A stretch of DNA of 64,000 nt, from positions 89,729,583 to 89,793,582 of the forward strand of contig CM076193.1 of the NCBI GenBank assembly GCA_038277395.1, given 5' to 3'. Below are positions 55,381-64,000 of the stretch, in pieces. The translations under genes were made by a program, and so were the position numbers. Position 1 is the stretch's first letter. The number at the start of each line of letters is the position of its first letter. The DNA comes from Dryocosmus kuriphilus. Lineage: Eukaryota; Arthropoda; Insecta; Hymenoptera; Cynipidae. The notes under the pieces are model-generated. The model searched no databases and had not been told where the DNA came from. It saw only the letters and a list, made by a program, of their open reading frames with translations.

Positions 55381-56510
55381 GGCGACCGAGCGTAAGAATC
55401 CTCTTATAAGTCCAATACAATTTTCACCCCACTTTCTACCTTGGACGATTTTGAAGGGAAAGAATGAAGCTTGTAACGCTGCTAATTCCCTCTACTCTAA
55501 ATTTCCCCCTCCGGACGCTTCAGTCTAGCCAGTGTTAGTATGTGGGGGTAGGGTTAGCAGTGATAACAACGGAGTGTAAGATTAAACTAAAAAGCATATA
55601 TATATATATATATATTCTTCCTACCGGTTACATATCTAAGCGTGTGTGTTGGTGTGTGTGTGCGTGTGGGGGTGTGTGAGTGTAAATGCGCGTTGACGGT
55701 ACAAAGTATGCCTGTGTGTGTGTGTGTGTGTGTGGCTCGATATAAATCAAGGTGATGTTGGTTTGTTTCCGGGCGCTCGGTAGGCGTCCCCCCCGATCGG
55801 TCGTCCTGCGACGCGACGGGCGTGGGCCCCTCCGCGCTGGGGCGCGCGCGTGGAGTCTTCGTCGGGGTGGTCCTGTAACAGTTGAATAAAACGGTATCGT
55901 AGAGCGTTATCTCTTTACGGCGGTTTCCTAAACGGGTTATGATGGACCCAGGCGCTCCCCTTTTCGGTGCGGTACAGGTGAGCGAGGGATGGCCCCCAGG
56001 GTCACAGCGGGTGTACGCGGACGCGTATCGGTCGGGTGGAGTTACCGGTCAGAAGGGTGGCTAGGGGGACCTAGTCCACGGCTTCTGTGTCGCATAAGTG
56101 GACCACGGGTGTGCCCGTTCATCCACGCATGCGTCGGTTCCCCCAGGTGAGGATCGGAGTCGCCGGACAGAAGGGTGGCTAGGGGGACCTAGTCCACGGC
56201 TTCTGTGTCGCTTGAGTGGACCACGGGTGAGCCCGTCCATCCACGCATGCGTCGGGTTCCCCAGGTAAGGGTCGGTAGGTCGTCGTCGTCGTCCGGTATC
56301 TCTGCCATGGGAGTGCCCGTCCAAATAGGAACCGTGCATCTGCTGCTAGGTGAGGCCAGTCGATTTGACTCGACTGGACGCACCGAGCAGAGTGCCCAGA
56401 CTCATGCTTCGTTTGTACTTCTAACGACGCGAGTCGTGGTGCGCGTCGGCGCACTAGTGGCTTCTCGGGGAGGGGATGCCGTTGCTCGCTAGCGTGCATG
56501 CGGTGACGTG
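55381..56510. other. GC-rich block with microsatellites and a 117-bp tandem duplication
   Basis: TA run at 55596-55615, GT-rich tracts at 55640-55735, then strongly CpG-rich sequence. The unit starting CAGAAGGGTGGCTAGGGGGA occurs at about 56050 and 56167 (period about 117 bp), each followed by GTCCACGGCTTCTGTGTCGC and CATCCACGCATGCGTCGG. The overlapping minus-strand frames are by-products of GC-rich tandem sequence. It could be a promoter/5' UTR island or an LTR-like remnant; I cannot decide. Confidence 0.4.
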
Positions 56511-57126
56511 AACAAATATATATGTTGAGGGCTCGAACAGTGGTAGGCGCTGAGCCGTAACGTAATACCTCGTTACAAGCTTTTTATTTTAAAATTTTTG
56601 AAAAAAATGTAAGGGGTCGCATTTTGAAAAAAACTCAAACATATGTTTAAAATGGGAAAATGAGCATGAAATATTTTGTTTATAAAAAAAATCATTATTT
56701 TTTACGGAAAGCTCATAAAAAAGCGTTTAAAAACATTCATATAAAAGTTAAGTGGATCAACTTTAGCAGAAGTTATGATTGATTTAATAACGGCGCGCGT
56801 GCTAAACCGTCGAAATTGTGAGCGCCTGTATATTGGAAACCAGTCGTACTATAGCTGTCTCCGCTGGGGGAATAAAAGAGGTCCACTAGGACTACAATTC
56901 AGTGGAATTTCAAAAAGATTGAATACAAAAAATGTTTAAGCGAATAAACTTGACAAATTTTGCCCCATATGTCGTAGCCCAGTAGCCGTGTCCGTCATTT
57001 AGCCAAGTTTGTAGGAACTTAGCTAAGCGTTGCCGAATAGAACATACCTGCTCGTCCTCCTGTTAAGTCTAATACTCTAATAAAAGCGTTTCAAGCAAGT
57101 AGACTAACTTTATTTCAATGAAATGA
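56511..57126. other. No gene recognised
   Basis: Ordinary AT-rich spacer; no open frame or repeat that I can support. Confidence 0.4.
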
Positions 57127-57220
57127 AGTTCAAAAGAAAGGTACATTTGTGTTTCAAATTACGTAAAGTCTTAAATACATTATTTTATTTAATCTTTATG
57201 TACAAATTTTAATACTACAG
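57127..57220. repeat. Left copy of a 6.8-kb-spaced inverted repeat
   Basis: AAAAGAAAGGTACATTTGTG and ATTTAATCTTTATGTA here are inverted at about 63897-63997. The right copy runs to the window edge, so the arm may be longer. Confidence 0.75.
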
Positions 57221-57221
57221 T

Positions 57222-57263
<42 letters not shown>
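57222..57263 (+). repeat. 42-base G run
   Basis: Uninterrupted G from 57222 to 57263 at the 3' edge of the minus-strand LINE (read as poly-C on the LINE's own strand). A tract this long is usually hard to assemble exactly. Confidence 0.85.
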
Positions 57264-57264
<1 letters not shown>

Positions 57265-57369
57265 TGGAGGAGGACATGCATTACTGCACGACCTGTGGGG
57301 CTCCCATGTTAGACATCTCCACGTCCGGTGTACCGGGGATCGCACAGTGAGATCCTATGAGGAGGGAAG

Positions 57370-60300
57370 GGAGTTGTCAGATTAGGCCTACTCACTAGAA
57401 TCTCCTTTCTTTTCTTCTTGGCATTAATCCCCCGTGACCTACATATGTATTACTGCAGGGAGTGCCGATTTTTAGCCTTTTACGGTTTCGTCGTTTCTTC
57501 TGTCTTCTTCAGTCGTAAGACAGTTTCAACATACTCTACTACCCTATCCCAGTTTTCTTGGCTGCTAAGCATCTTGCTCGTAGCAGTGTCGAGTGTGAAG
57601 CTTCCAACCGTCTTTTCTATTTTTTCTCTTTCTTATATCCATCTGTTAAGACAAAAAGGATATGAAGAGCGTCGTCGCAGGCGGATATTCTGCAATAGGC
57701 GCAGTCAGGTGATGTTTTTTTCCCTATTTTGTGGTTTTGTGGAGATAGGCCAGGAAGGCCCATGTCCGGAGAGCATCTGCGTCAAAAAGTAGTTTACTTC
57801 TCCGTGAGTTCTGTTTAGCCATACAGATATGTCAGATATAAGATAGAAGGTCTATCTTCCTCTCTGGTCTCTATTCCATCCCTCTTGCCATCGCTCCATA
57901 GTGCATTGTCTGGCTTCTCTTCTAGCTGTCGCTTTGTCGGTTTCGTCTCGTTTTTCGTCAATTTCTTTAGGCTCTTGTGCAAGCAGGTCGATTGGTATAA
58001 CTCCTGCAATCACCAGAGTTGCCGGTTGCGAGACAGTATGTTAGGAGCTTGCCACTCCCTGTGCACTTCTCTGCTGAACCCCTGCTATATACGGTTTCTG
58101 TATTTGTCGGGTTTTAATGCTTCGGCCCACATCTCAGCTCCATAGAGGATAATAGAGTGGGTGACTGACATTAGCAAGCGTCGCTTGCTCGATTTCGGAC
58201 CTCCAATATTCGCCATTAGTCTGCTAAGATTCGCAGTTACCACACAGGCTTTATCGGTTGCCTGCTTGCCTGCTTGATTTGCTCCCAGAAGATAAGCTTG
58301 CTGTACAATAAGATACCGAGATGTTTCACGTTCCTCATGATCTGCACTACCTCAGTTCCCACGTACATTGGGAATTCAAGTTCAATCTTCTTGGTAGTCA
58401 GTAAGACTATTTTCGTCTTCTGAATTGCTAAACTTAGTCCGTGGTCTGTCATCCATCGATTTACCCGTTTCATTACGTGGTTGAGCTTCCATTGCGCTTG
58501 CTCTACATTGCAAGCAGCAATAATTGTCGCAATATCGTCCGCATATCCCACCAATTTCGTATCCTCTGGCATTTCGATCCGTAGAATGCCGTCGTAGGAC
58601 ACATTCCATAAATCTGGTCAAAGAATAGAGCCTTGGGCAGCTCCTGCTGTGGCTTCTTTCCATACAGATTCTTCCGTGTAGTAGTATAGCAGTACCCTAT
58701 CCTTCAGGTAATTTCTTATCATTCGGATGAGTTACTATGGAACCTTGAGGTTGTTCTCAAGTGCATACAACATGTCACTCCGTTTCGCCGAGTAGAAGGC
58801 ATTTCTAACATCGAGTGTCACCAGGAACATAATTTTTCGTGAGTAGTGACGTACTTCGCATGCCTGAACCCATTCTGTCTGCTGGATAAGTCTCCGTTAG
58901 CCTATATGGCCGATTGCAGCCGAGGTTTGAGCATCATCTCAAGTAGTTTTCCTGCCGCGTTCAACAAGCACAAAGGTCTCTAGGACGACGGTGAGTTCTG
59001 ATCACCTTTGCCTTTACTGGTCAGTACTAGCTTTTGTCTCTTCCACTGCTTTGGGAAGGTACCCGTCTTAGGGCAGCTGTTGTACATCTTGAGCATGACC
59101 TCAGGGCTCACCTGTACTGTTGCTTTTATAGCCTCTACTGGGATACCATCCGGTCCCGGAGCCTTCTTATTTCGCAGTGCTTTAGCGGCTTCGATTAGTT
59201 CCTTGTCAGCAAAGAGAGGGATTTCCTGCGGTGCTATTTCCATAGGAGTTTCTTTATCCCTAAGTTGATGTGTAGGGAAGAGCGTGTCCACTTTTTCAGC
59301 CACTTTTTTGGGTTCACGTTGTCCTGTTAGGGATATGGTACCAAGCTTACGAGAGACAATCCTGTAGCCCAAACCCCATGGGTTCTTATTCCTTAACCGC
59401 ATCATCCTTGATTGCCTTCCAATCGAGAGATTTACTTCGATCAATTGTTCTGTTCAGTTCTCGTCTGGCTTCTTTAAACTTCATCTCTCTGATAGCCGCC
59501 TCTGCAGGTCGCTTCTTTTTTACTCGTTGGACTCTGTGCCGAAGGTGAAGGCATTTCATTCTGAGGGTCGCGATTTCTTCAGACCACCAGTAAGCCGGGC
59601 GCCTGTTGTCGCGTGGCATTTTTTTTGGGCATAGAAGCATTGGAAGCTTGACGCACAAGATGCATTGTGGTATCTACCACAGCTTCTGGGTCATCCTGAA
59701 CCGCCGCCATAACTGCTCTCTGTCCTTTTTTAAGCGTGTCAGTCAGTTTCCCTATACCCAGCTTGGTAGCGTTCCGTTTGAGTTCTTTTCTGGATGCTCT
59801 AGTTCGATCTCTGGACAGTACACTGTATCTCGAAGCTAATGTACATATGGTCGCTACCAGTCCATTTTCTCTTTGGCCAGGTTGCCGGAAAGTTGTTTCT
59901 ACATTATTAATAACTATGAGGCCTCTTCGTGATATCATATCCATCACCTTTTTCCCTCTGGAATCTATGTACGACATGCCCCACTCTAGAGCTTTCGCAT
60001 TGAAATCACCTGCGATTACAATCTCGTCCTGTATGTCTTGGATCTCTTCTTCTAAGCTAATGAGCTTAGTCTAGAATTCCTTAATGGGCTCGTTCGGAGT
60101 AAAGTAGCAACTCATGTAAGTGGTCTTCCTACTCTTTATCCAGACGTACCCATTTCCGTCTCCATGACTCTACACCGGGATATTATTGAAGTTCGTCATC
60201 CATATAGCTTCAGTGCCCAGATTGTCCGAGAACCAAGTTGCGCTGTTCCTATTCTGAAGTGTTGACTAAGTATCAGCAGGTCAGCCTTCTTTTCATACCG

Positions 60301-60400
60301 AAGTTGCGTATGAAGGTTGTTTCGCTGTCTTGCTCCTATTCAGGTTTCCTTGAACAATATTTATATTATGTTCTTGCTACCCTTAGTTCGATTTAGAGCT
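57370..60400 (-). pseudogene. LINE ORF2: endonuclease and reverse transcriptase remains
   Basis: In order on the minus strand: YMSCYFTPNEPIKEF and EIVIAGDFNAKALEWGMSYI (AP endonuclease, GDFNA motif), KVMDMISRRGLIVINN, a linker with YWWSEEI (59.6 kb), KALRNKKAPGPDGIPVEAIK and FPKQWKRQKLVLTSKGKGD (RT fingers), AFYSAKRSDMLYAL-like remains, TKLVGYADDIATIIAA (motif C, YADD), LSLAIQKTKIVLLTTKK and VVQIMRNVKHLGILL (motifs D/E). A C-terminal region follows to about 57420. GDFNAKALEWG and APGPDGIP are characteristic of R1/TRAS/Waldo-type LINEs. At least six frame changes and stops. Confidence 0.82.
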
Positions 60401-60409
60401 TCTCTAAAA

Positions 60410-61631
60410 ACCCGGCATTTCCCTAATCCGAGAAAATGGTTCAGGGATACCGTGTCGTCCCCAGTTTTTGCGCACAGGACACACTGAGGTTCTCTTGTGC
60501 GAGTAGCTGCTTTTTATGTCCGCTGTTGACACATTTGTAGCAAAGGTTGGCATGGTCAGGTTCTTCGCATTCCCTGGACTGATTTCCAAATTCCAAGTAT
60601 TTATAGCACGGAACTACTCGGGTTCCTATTCGAATTTTGCTGCTGATCTAGCCAACCTTTATTCTTTAAGCTTCTAGGAGTCTATTGGCTTCTTGTTCGG
60701 TCAAATCTACTATATCCGCGACTTGACCCCACTTATTCGGCTTTGATATCGAAACCCTAAAATCTTCTGTTTTATCCTGGAGATTTCACCGCAAAGCCTC
60801 CTCGACATTCTCCTTTGTCGGGACGCAATCCAAATCCATAAATTCCAGAGTTTTCTTGGGGACCATGGTTCTGACTACGCCCGTCTCTCCTAACGGTACT
60901 AACGAAGGCAGGTATGTCCTTGGTTTCTCTGTCTTATTCTAGCATGACATCACCTCACGCGTTCTGCGAATTGACCGGATGTCCGTCTCGGTTTCATCAG
61001 GCTTGATCTTTCCTCTAGTGTCACTGAGTATTTCCGCATAGGACTTTCCTACTGCACGCTTTATCAGTATCGCTTCGAATCTTAACAACGTCTTGCCTCG
61101 CTTGCGCTTTTGCCTGCCGTCTTTAGCAACCTTCTTGTTGTGGTTGCCACTCTCGTTCTACCTCTGAGGGGGTTTTTTCTGCCTGACGTAGTGCTGTCCT
61201 TTTGGCTTTTCTTCCAAGAACGTTTGTCCATTCTGGTTCCCTGCCCTTGGTTCTTTTAGGGGTAGGTGTAGCCGCTTGACTTTCAACGGGGCTATTTGCG
61301 GCCCTCTTATTCTTCGCTGTTATCGCTTTTGAAGTCCCTACATTTGGGCTACGAATGTGTAACCACAGGAGACTCGTCAGCTTATTCTGTGCCTGCTTTT
61401 GTTTCAGCCGAACTTCCTTCTCACTTCATCCAGTAGGGCCTGCAGTTTCAAAACTCCATCCTTTATATCATTGCTCACATTCTTCTGGCGATCTGAAGCA
61501 AGTTTAATTTTTTGAGAAATCTTCGTGATATCTCTTAGAGCTTCCTCGATTTCGGTTTCGGAAGTCTCAATTACTTTTTTGAGAGCTGTCGCCTACTCCA
61601 TTAACTCCCTCTTTCCTTGAATTAGATCCAT
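60410..61631 (-). pseudogene. LINE ORF1 (gag-like, CCHC knuckle)
   Basis: ATG at 61631: MDLIQGKRELMEQATALKKV, then a heptad-rich helix (ETEIEEALRDITKISQKIKL, KLQALLDEVRRKFG), a Lys/Pro/Gln-rich stretch, ILIKRAVGKSYAEILSDTRG with ETDIRSIRRTRE (typical of R1-type ORF1), and near 60560-60470 a zinc knuckle beginning LCYKCVNSGHKK followed by LCAKTG. ORF1 proteins of this type bind the LINE RNA as a nucleoprotein. Broken by frameshifts, for example after RRKFG. Confidence 0.7.
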
Positions 61632-61880
61632 GCTTTGTTGTTTCACCAGCGCATCGTACGTGGAGGGGCGCGCCGAAATATTTGGGAACGGGTGTACCCT
61701 TGGACCGTAGTCCTATCCCAGTTCTCTGGGGCCCAACCTGCGTTTAGCCGGTTCCGGAATACACAGACGGACCGGACTCGCCAGGAGCGCTGCAGGTTCC
61801 GATCCCTGCAGCCACCGTGCTCTCTCTGATCAAGGCCCGACGGGGCTGGCTCCTGCTCCCATAATGTAGCTTACATTTGA

Positions 61881-62441
61881 CAGAGAAAGCTCACAGCAAC
61901 CTACAAGCCGGCAGAAAAAACCGGGCATGGTCCGAAGCACTCCCAGTGGGCTGCATCAGGAAACTATCATGTTTTTTTCTCGGTGCGTCCTTCGCCCAGT
62001 CTTTTTGGTCCGTGAGGCGTATTTTATTTCCGCCCTACCCTCTATATCTAGCGCATTCCTCTATCCGCCACCTGGAGACGCGCTGCGTATAGGTTACAGA
62101 CTCCTACTGCGGTTTAACACTACAGTACCGATCACGAGAATGAGACTACCTGTTTTTCAGTTATTGCTCATAAATTCTTTTAATGATAATTATATAGAGT
62201 GCCCCATGAAAACTTTTTTTTTATTTGCTTAAACCTTAAATCGGACTTTTCTTTTGATGTGAAAATGATCCCCTGTTTTTTTTTTCAGACCTTAAAAATA
62301 ATATTTAGAGGACGCTATGTAGGTTTTTATGTCAAAAAAAAAAAGAATTCTTAAAGATTTTAATTATTAATTTCTACAGTTTTAGTTATCCTACCTTCTG
62401 CAATGCAGGAAATTGTTTACCGGTGTTCTATGTGACACTAA
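61881..62441. other. No gene recognised
   Basis: The GC-richer first 200 bp may still be LINE 5' UTR or its insertion site; the rest is AT-rich. Frames at 61877-62232 lack motifs. Confidence 0.35.
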
Positions 62442-63338
62442 AATTTTTTTCGTGTGAAAAAAATCTTTAAGGTTGGTACTAACATCCTTTAGGTGGCAAT
62501 TTTATGACAAAGTTGAAATTAATAAGTTAAATTCATCTCTAAAAATTTTTGTAAAATTATGAACCTGTCAGGGAATATTACTTCCTCTACTGGCAAGAAT
62601 TTCTGATATTTAAAAATAAGTTTTAAATAATATTTGTCCTACAAATATAAAATAAAATTTTTTAAAGATATATAAAAATCGATATGTATTCGCGTAAAAG
62701 GAAAGTCTTTGATAGCTCATTATTTATTATTTAACTGAAAAGCCCATTTTTGATCTAATAAATAATATATGCTGCAGGTTTTATGTTACTGACATGTAAA
62801 ATGGAGAAAAATTTGAAGAAAAATAATTTTTATAATTACAACGTAGTACAACAAGATGGTTCTACTTCTGATACTGATTTGAGTAAAAAAATCAACATTG
62901 AGGAAAATCTGGAGAGCCGGAAAATTTTTGTTTGGTCTTAAATCCAAAAATAAGTAAAGAAAAATATTTTTTTATAATGATAAATTGATATAGACGTTAC
63001 TAGTTCTGGTACTGTTTTGAGTAAAAAAAAGTCGTCAAAGTGTTCTTAAATTAAATAGAAAGTAATAAGGTACGACAGAGCTTCCTTTTACGGGAATATA
63101 TCGATTTTTAAAATGTTTGAAAAACGGATTTTATAATTGTAGAACAAGTATTATTTAAAATTTATTTTCCAATGCCAGAAATTGTTGCCAGGAAAGTAAG
63201 TAATATTTTCTGAAAGTTTCATAATTAAGCAAGTATATTAGGGATGCATTTGACCTATTATTCTAAACTTTATCATAAAATCGCAACCTAAAGGATGTTA
63301 GTGCCAACCTTACAGATTTTTCTTTTATACGAAAAAAA
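62442..63338. repeat. ~900-bp fold-back element
   Basis: AATTTTTTTCGTGTGAAAAA at 62442 is mirrored by TTTCTTTTATACGAAAAAAATT near 63338; GGTTGGTACTAACATCCTTT pairs with AAAGGATGTTAGTGCCAACC, and TATTCGCGTAAAAGGAAAG with CTTCCTTTTACGGGAATA. The centre is near 62888. The loop has a direct duplication (GATACTGATTTGAGTAAAAA and GGTACTGTTTTGAGTAAAAA) about 150 bp apart. Confidence 0.8.
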
Positions 63339-63896
63339 TTGGGTCCCTTTCGGGACGCCCGTTAGAAGTGAATACTTCAGTTGTTTTGTTCTGAACTTTT
63401 TTTCTTTTGAAAATAGGTGAATTAATAAAAGCGTGTTTATCGTTATTTGTTTATTGATGTAGAGTTACTTTTCACAAGCTTTTTTTACAACTTTATTTAT
63501 TTGCATTAGAATCACAGACATCCTTATTCTTGAATTCAATAAAAGATACAATTGGTTTGTGGTAACTAAAGTAAGATATAAATGTTTTTTGAATCTATCT
63601 TATATAAAAATCTGTGATAACATTTTTCTATGATTCTATTAAGATAAACATTAAAATTACTGTTTGTCTGACTTTCTATTATGTAAATAGATCTAATGTT
63701 GTGGGGACCCCAAACACTGCCAGCGTATGCTCTAGTGTGGTAAGGAGGGAGGGGGGAGAGAGCTGCGTCTATGCCAGGCTACATTTCCGTTCGATCCGCC
63801 GCGTGACGGTAGTGACGGTCGATCAAAGGTCGGCGCTCGCCCGTTCACTGCTCAAGGAAAAGTGTACCTAGCATGCCTGTAGAAGTATTCACTTAA
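63339..63896. other. No gene recognised; short GC-richer block
   Basis: 63700-63860 is G-rich (GGAGGGAGGGGGGAGAGAG) with an 85-codon frame of no recognised content. Confidence 0.35.
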
Positions 63897-63997
63897 AAAA
63901 TTTAGTGTTATTAAAAGTTTTACATAAAGATTAAATAAGATAATGTATTTAACAGTTTCCACTATTTGAAATACAAATGTACCTTTCTTTTAAACTT
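63897..63997. repeat. Right copy of the 6.8-kb-spaced inverted repeat
   Basis: Inverted partner of 57127-57220 (TACATAAAGATTAAATAAGA, CAAATGTACCTTTCTTTT), cut by the window end. Confidence 0.75.
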
Positions 63998-64000
63998 AAT

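Larger units (their letters stand above)
57265..61880 (-). mobile_element. R1-clade-like LINE, near full length, decayed
   Basis: Two-ORF structure on the minus strand: GC-rich 5' UTR (about 61880-61632), ORF1 with coiled coil and CCHC-type knuckle (61631-about 60410), ORF2 with AP endonuclease and reverse transcriptase (about 60400-57370) and a 3' region ending at the G run. About 4.6 kb. Many stops and frameshifts. No clear poly(A) tail. Confidence 0.75.

Noticed and set aside
56061..56499. Arg/Pro-rich minus-strand proteins of 64-106 codons
   Set aside because: Created by the CpG-rich tandem duplication; the two frames repeat the same peptide through the repeat.

Overview
This is a repeat-dense, AT-rich, intron-bearing eukaryotic window, almost certainly from an insect. 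I lean towards Hymenoptera because two of the non-LTR retroelements and the two mariners resemble types I know as common in ants and wasps, but the sequence does not prove the order. The only conserved host gene I recognise is one internal exon of the type-B histone acetyltransferase Hat1 (about 1.13-1.35 kb, + strand). Nearly everything else is transposable elements, decayed copies of multi-copy uncharacterised arthropod genes, fold-back (palindromic) elements and satellites, many nested inside one another.

Layout. 0.2-0.8 kb: tandem ~122-bp repeat. 1.5-6.9 kb: a transposon with ~300-bp terminal inverted repeats (TIRs) carrying three pieces of a minus-strand multi-exon gene; nested in it are a 1-kb inverted-repeat element with tRNA-like modules in its arms and a GC-richer retroelement-like remnant. 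6.9-11.5 kb: three fold-back elements and a LINE 3' end. 12.0-18.0 kb: a very large palindrome carrying a CXC-type cysteine-rich gene end in both arms, invaded by a TIR transposon (itself holding a fold-back) and by a mariner that contains a second mariner. 18.4-21.4 kb: decayed Penelope-like element (PLE) split by a fold-back with a 31-bp satellite in its loop, then a tRNA-derived SINE between two direct repeats. 22.5-24.2 kb: 1.7-kb fold-back. 27.3-31.3 kb (perhaps to 32 kb): decayed multi-exon gene on the minus strand, with a 5'-truncated LINE (target-site duplication visible) in its last exon and a fold-back in an intron.

37.1-53.0 kb: ~0.9-kb inverted arms 14 kb apart enclose a Tc1-like element (38.06-39.31 kb) and a 10.5-kb CACTG-ended two-gene DNA transposon (40.02-50.53 kb), which itself contains a young PLE (41.11-43.73 kb). 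One gene of the 10.5-kb transposon starts with a CIDE-N-like domain and has three exons whose splice phases agree; the other has N-terminal C2H2 fingers and a transposase-like tail but lacks its middle. 53.5-55.0 kb: fragment of another multi-copy arthropod gene. 57.3-61.9 kb: nearly full-length but frameshifted R1-clade-like LINE (minus strand) beside a 42-base G run, bracketed by inverted repeats at 57.13 and 63.9 kb. 62.4-63.3 kb: another fold-back.

No operon logic applies. What links the genes is mobility: transposases (mariner, Tc1, CACTA-like), reverse transcriptases (PLE with GIY-YIG endonuclease, R1-like LINE) and associated proteins. Most coding regions are broken; the least damaged are the CIDE-N gene (one frameshift), the Tc1 transposase (one stop, one frameshift), the PLE polymerase (two frameshifts) and the internally deleted mariner at 15.5-16.2 kb (open but lacking part of its catalytic core).
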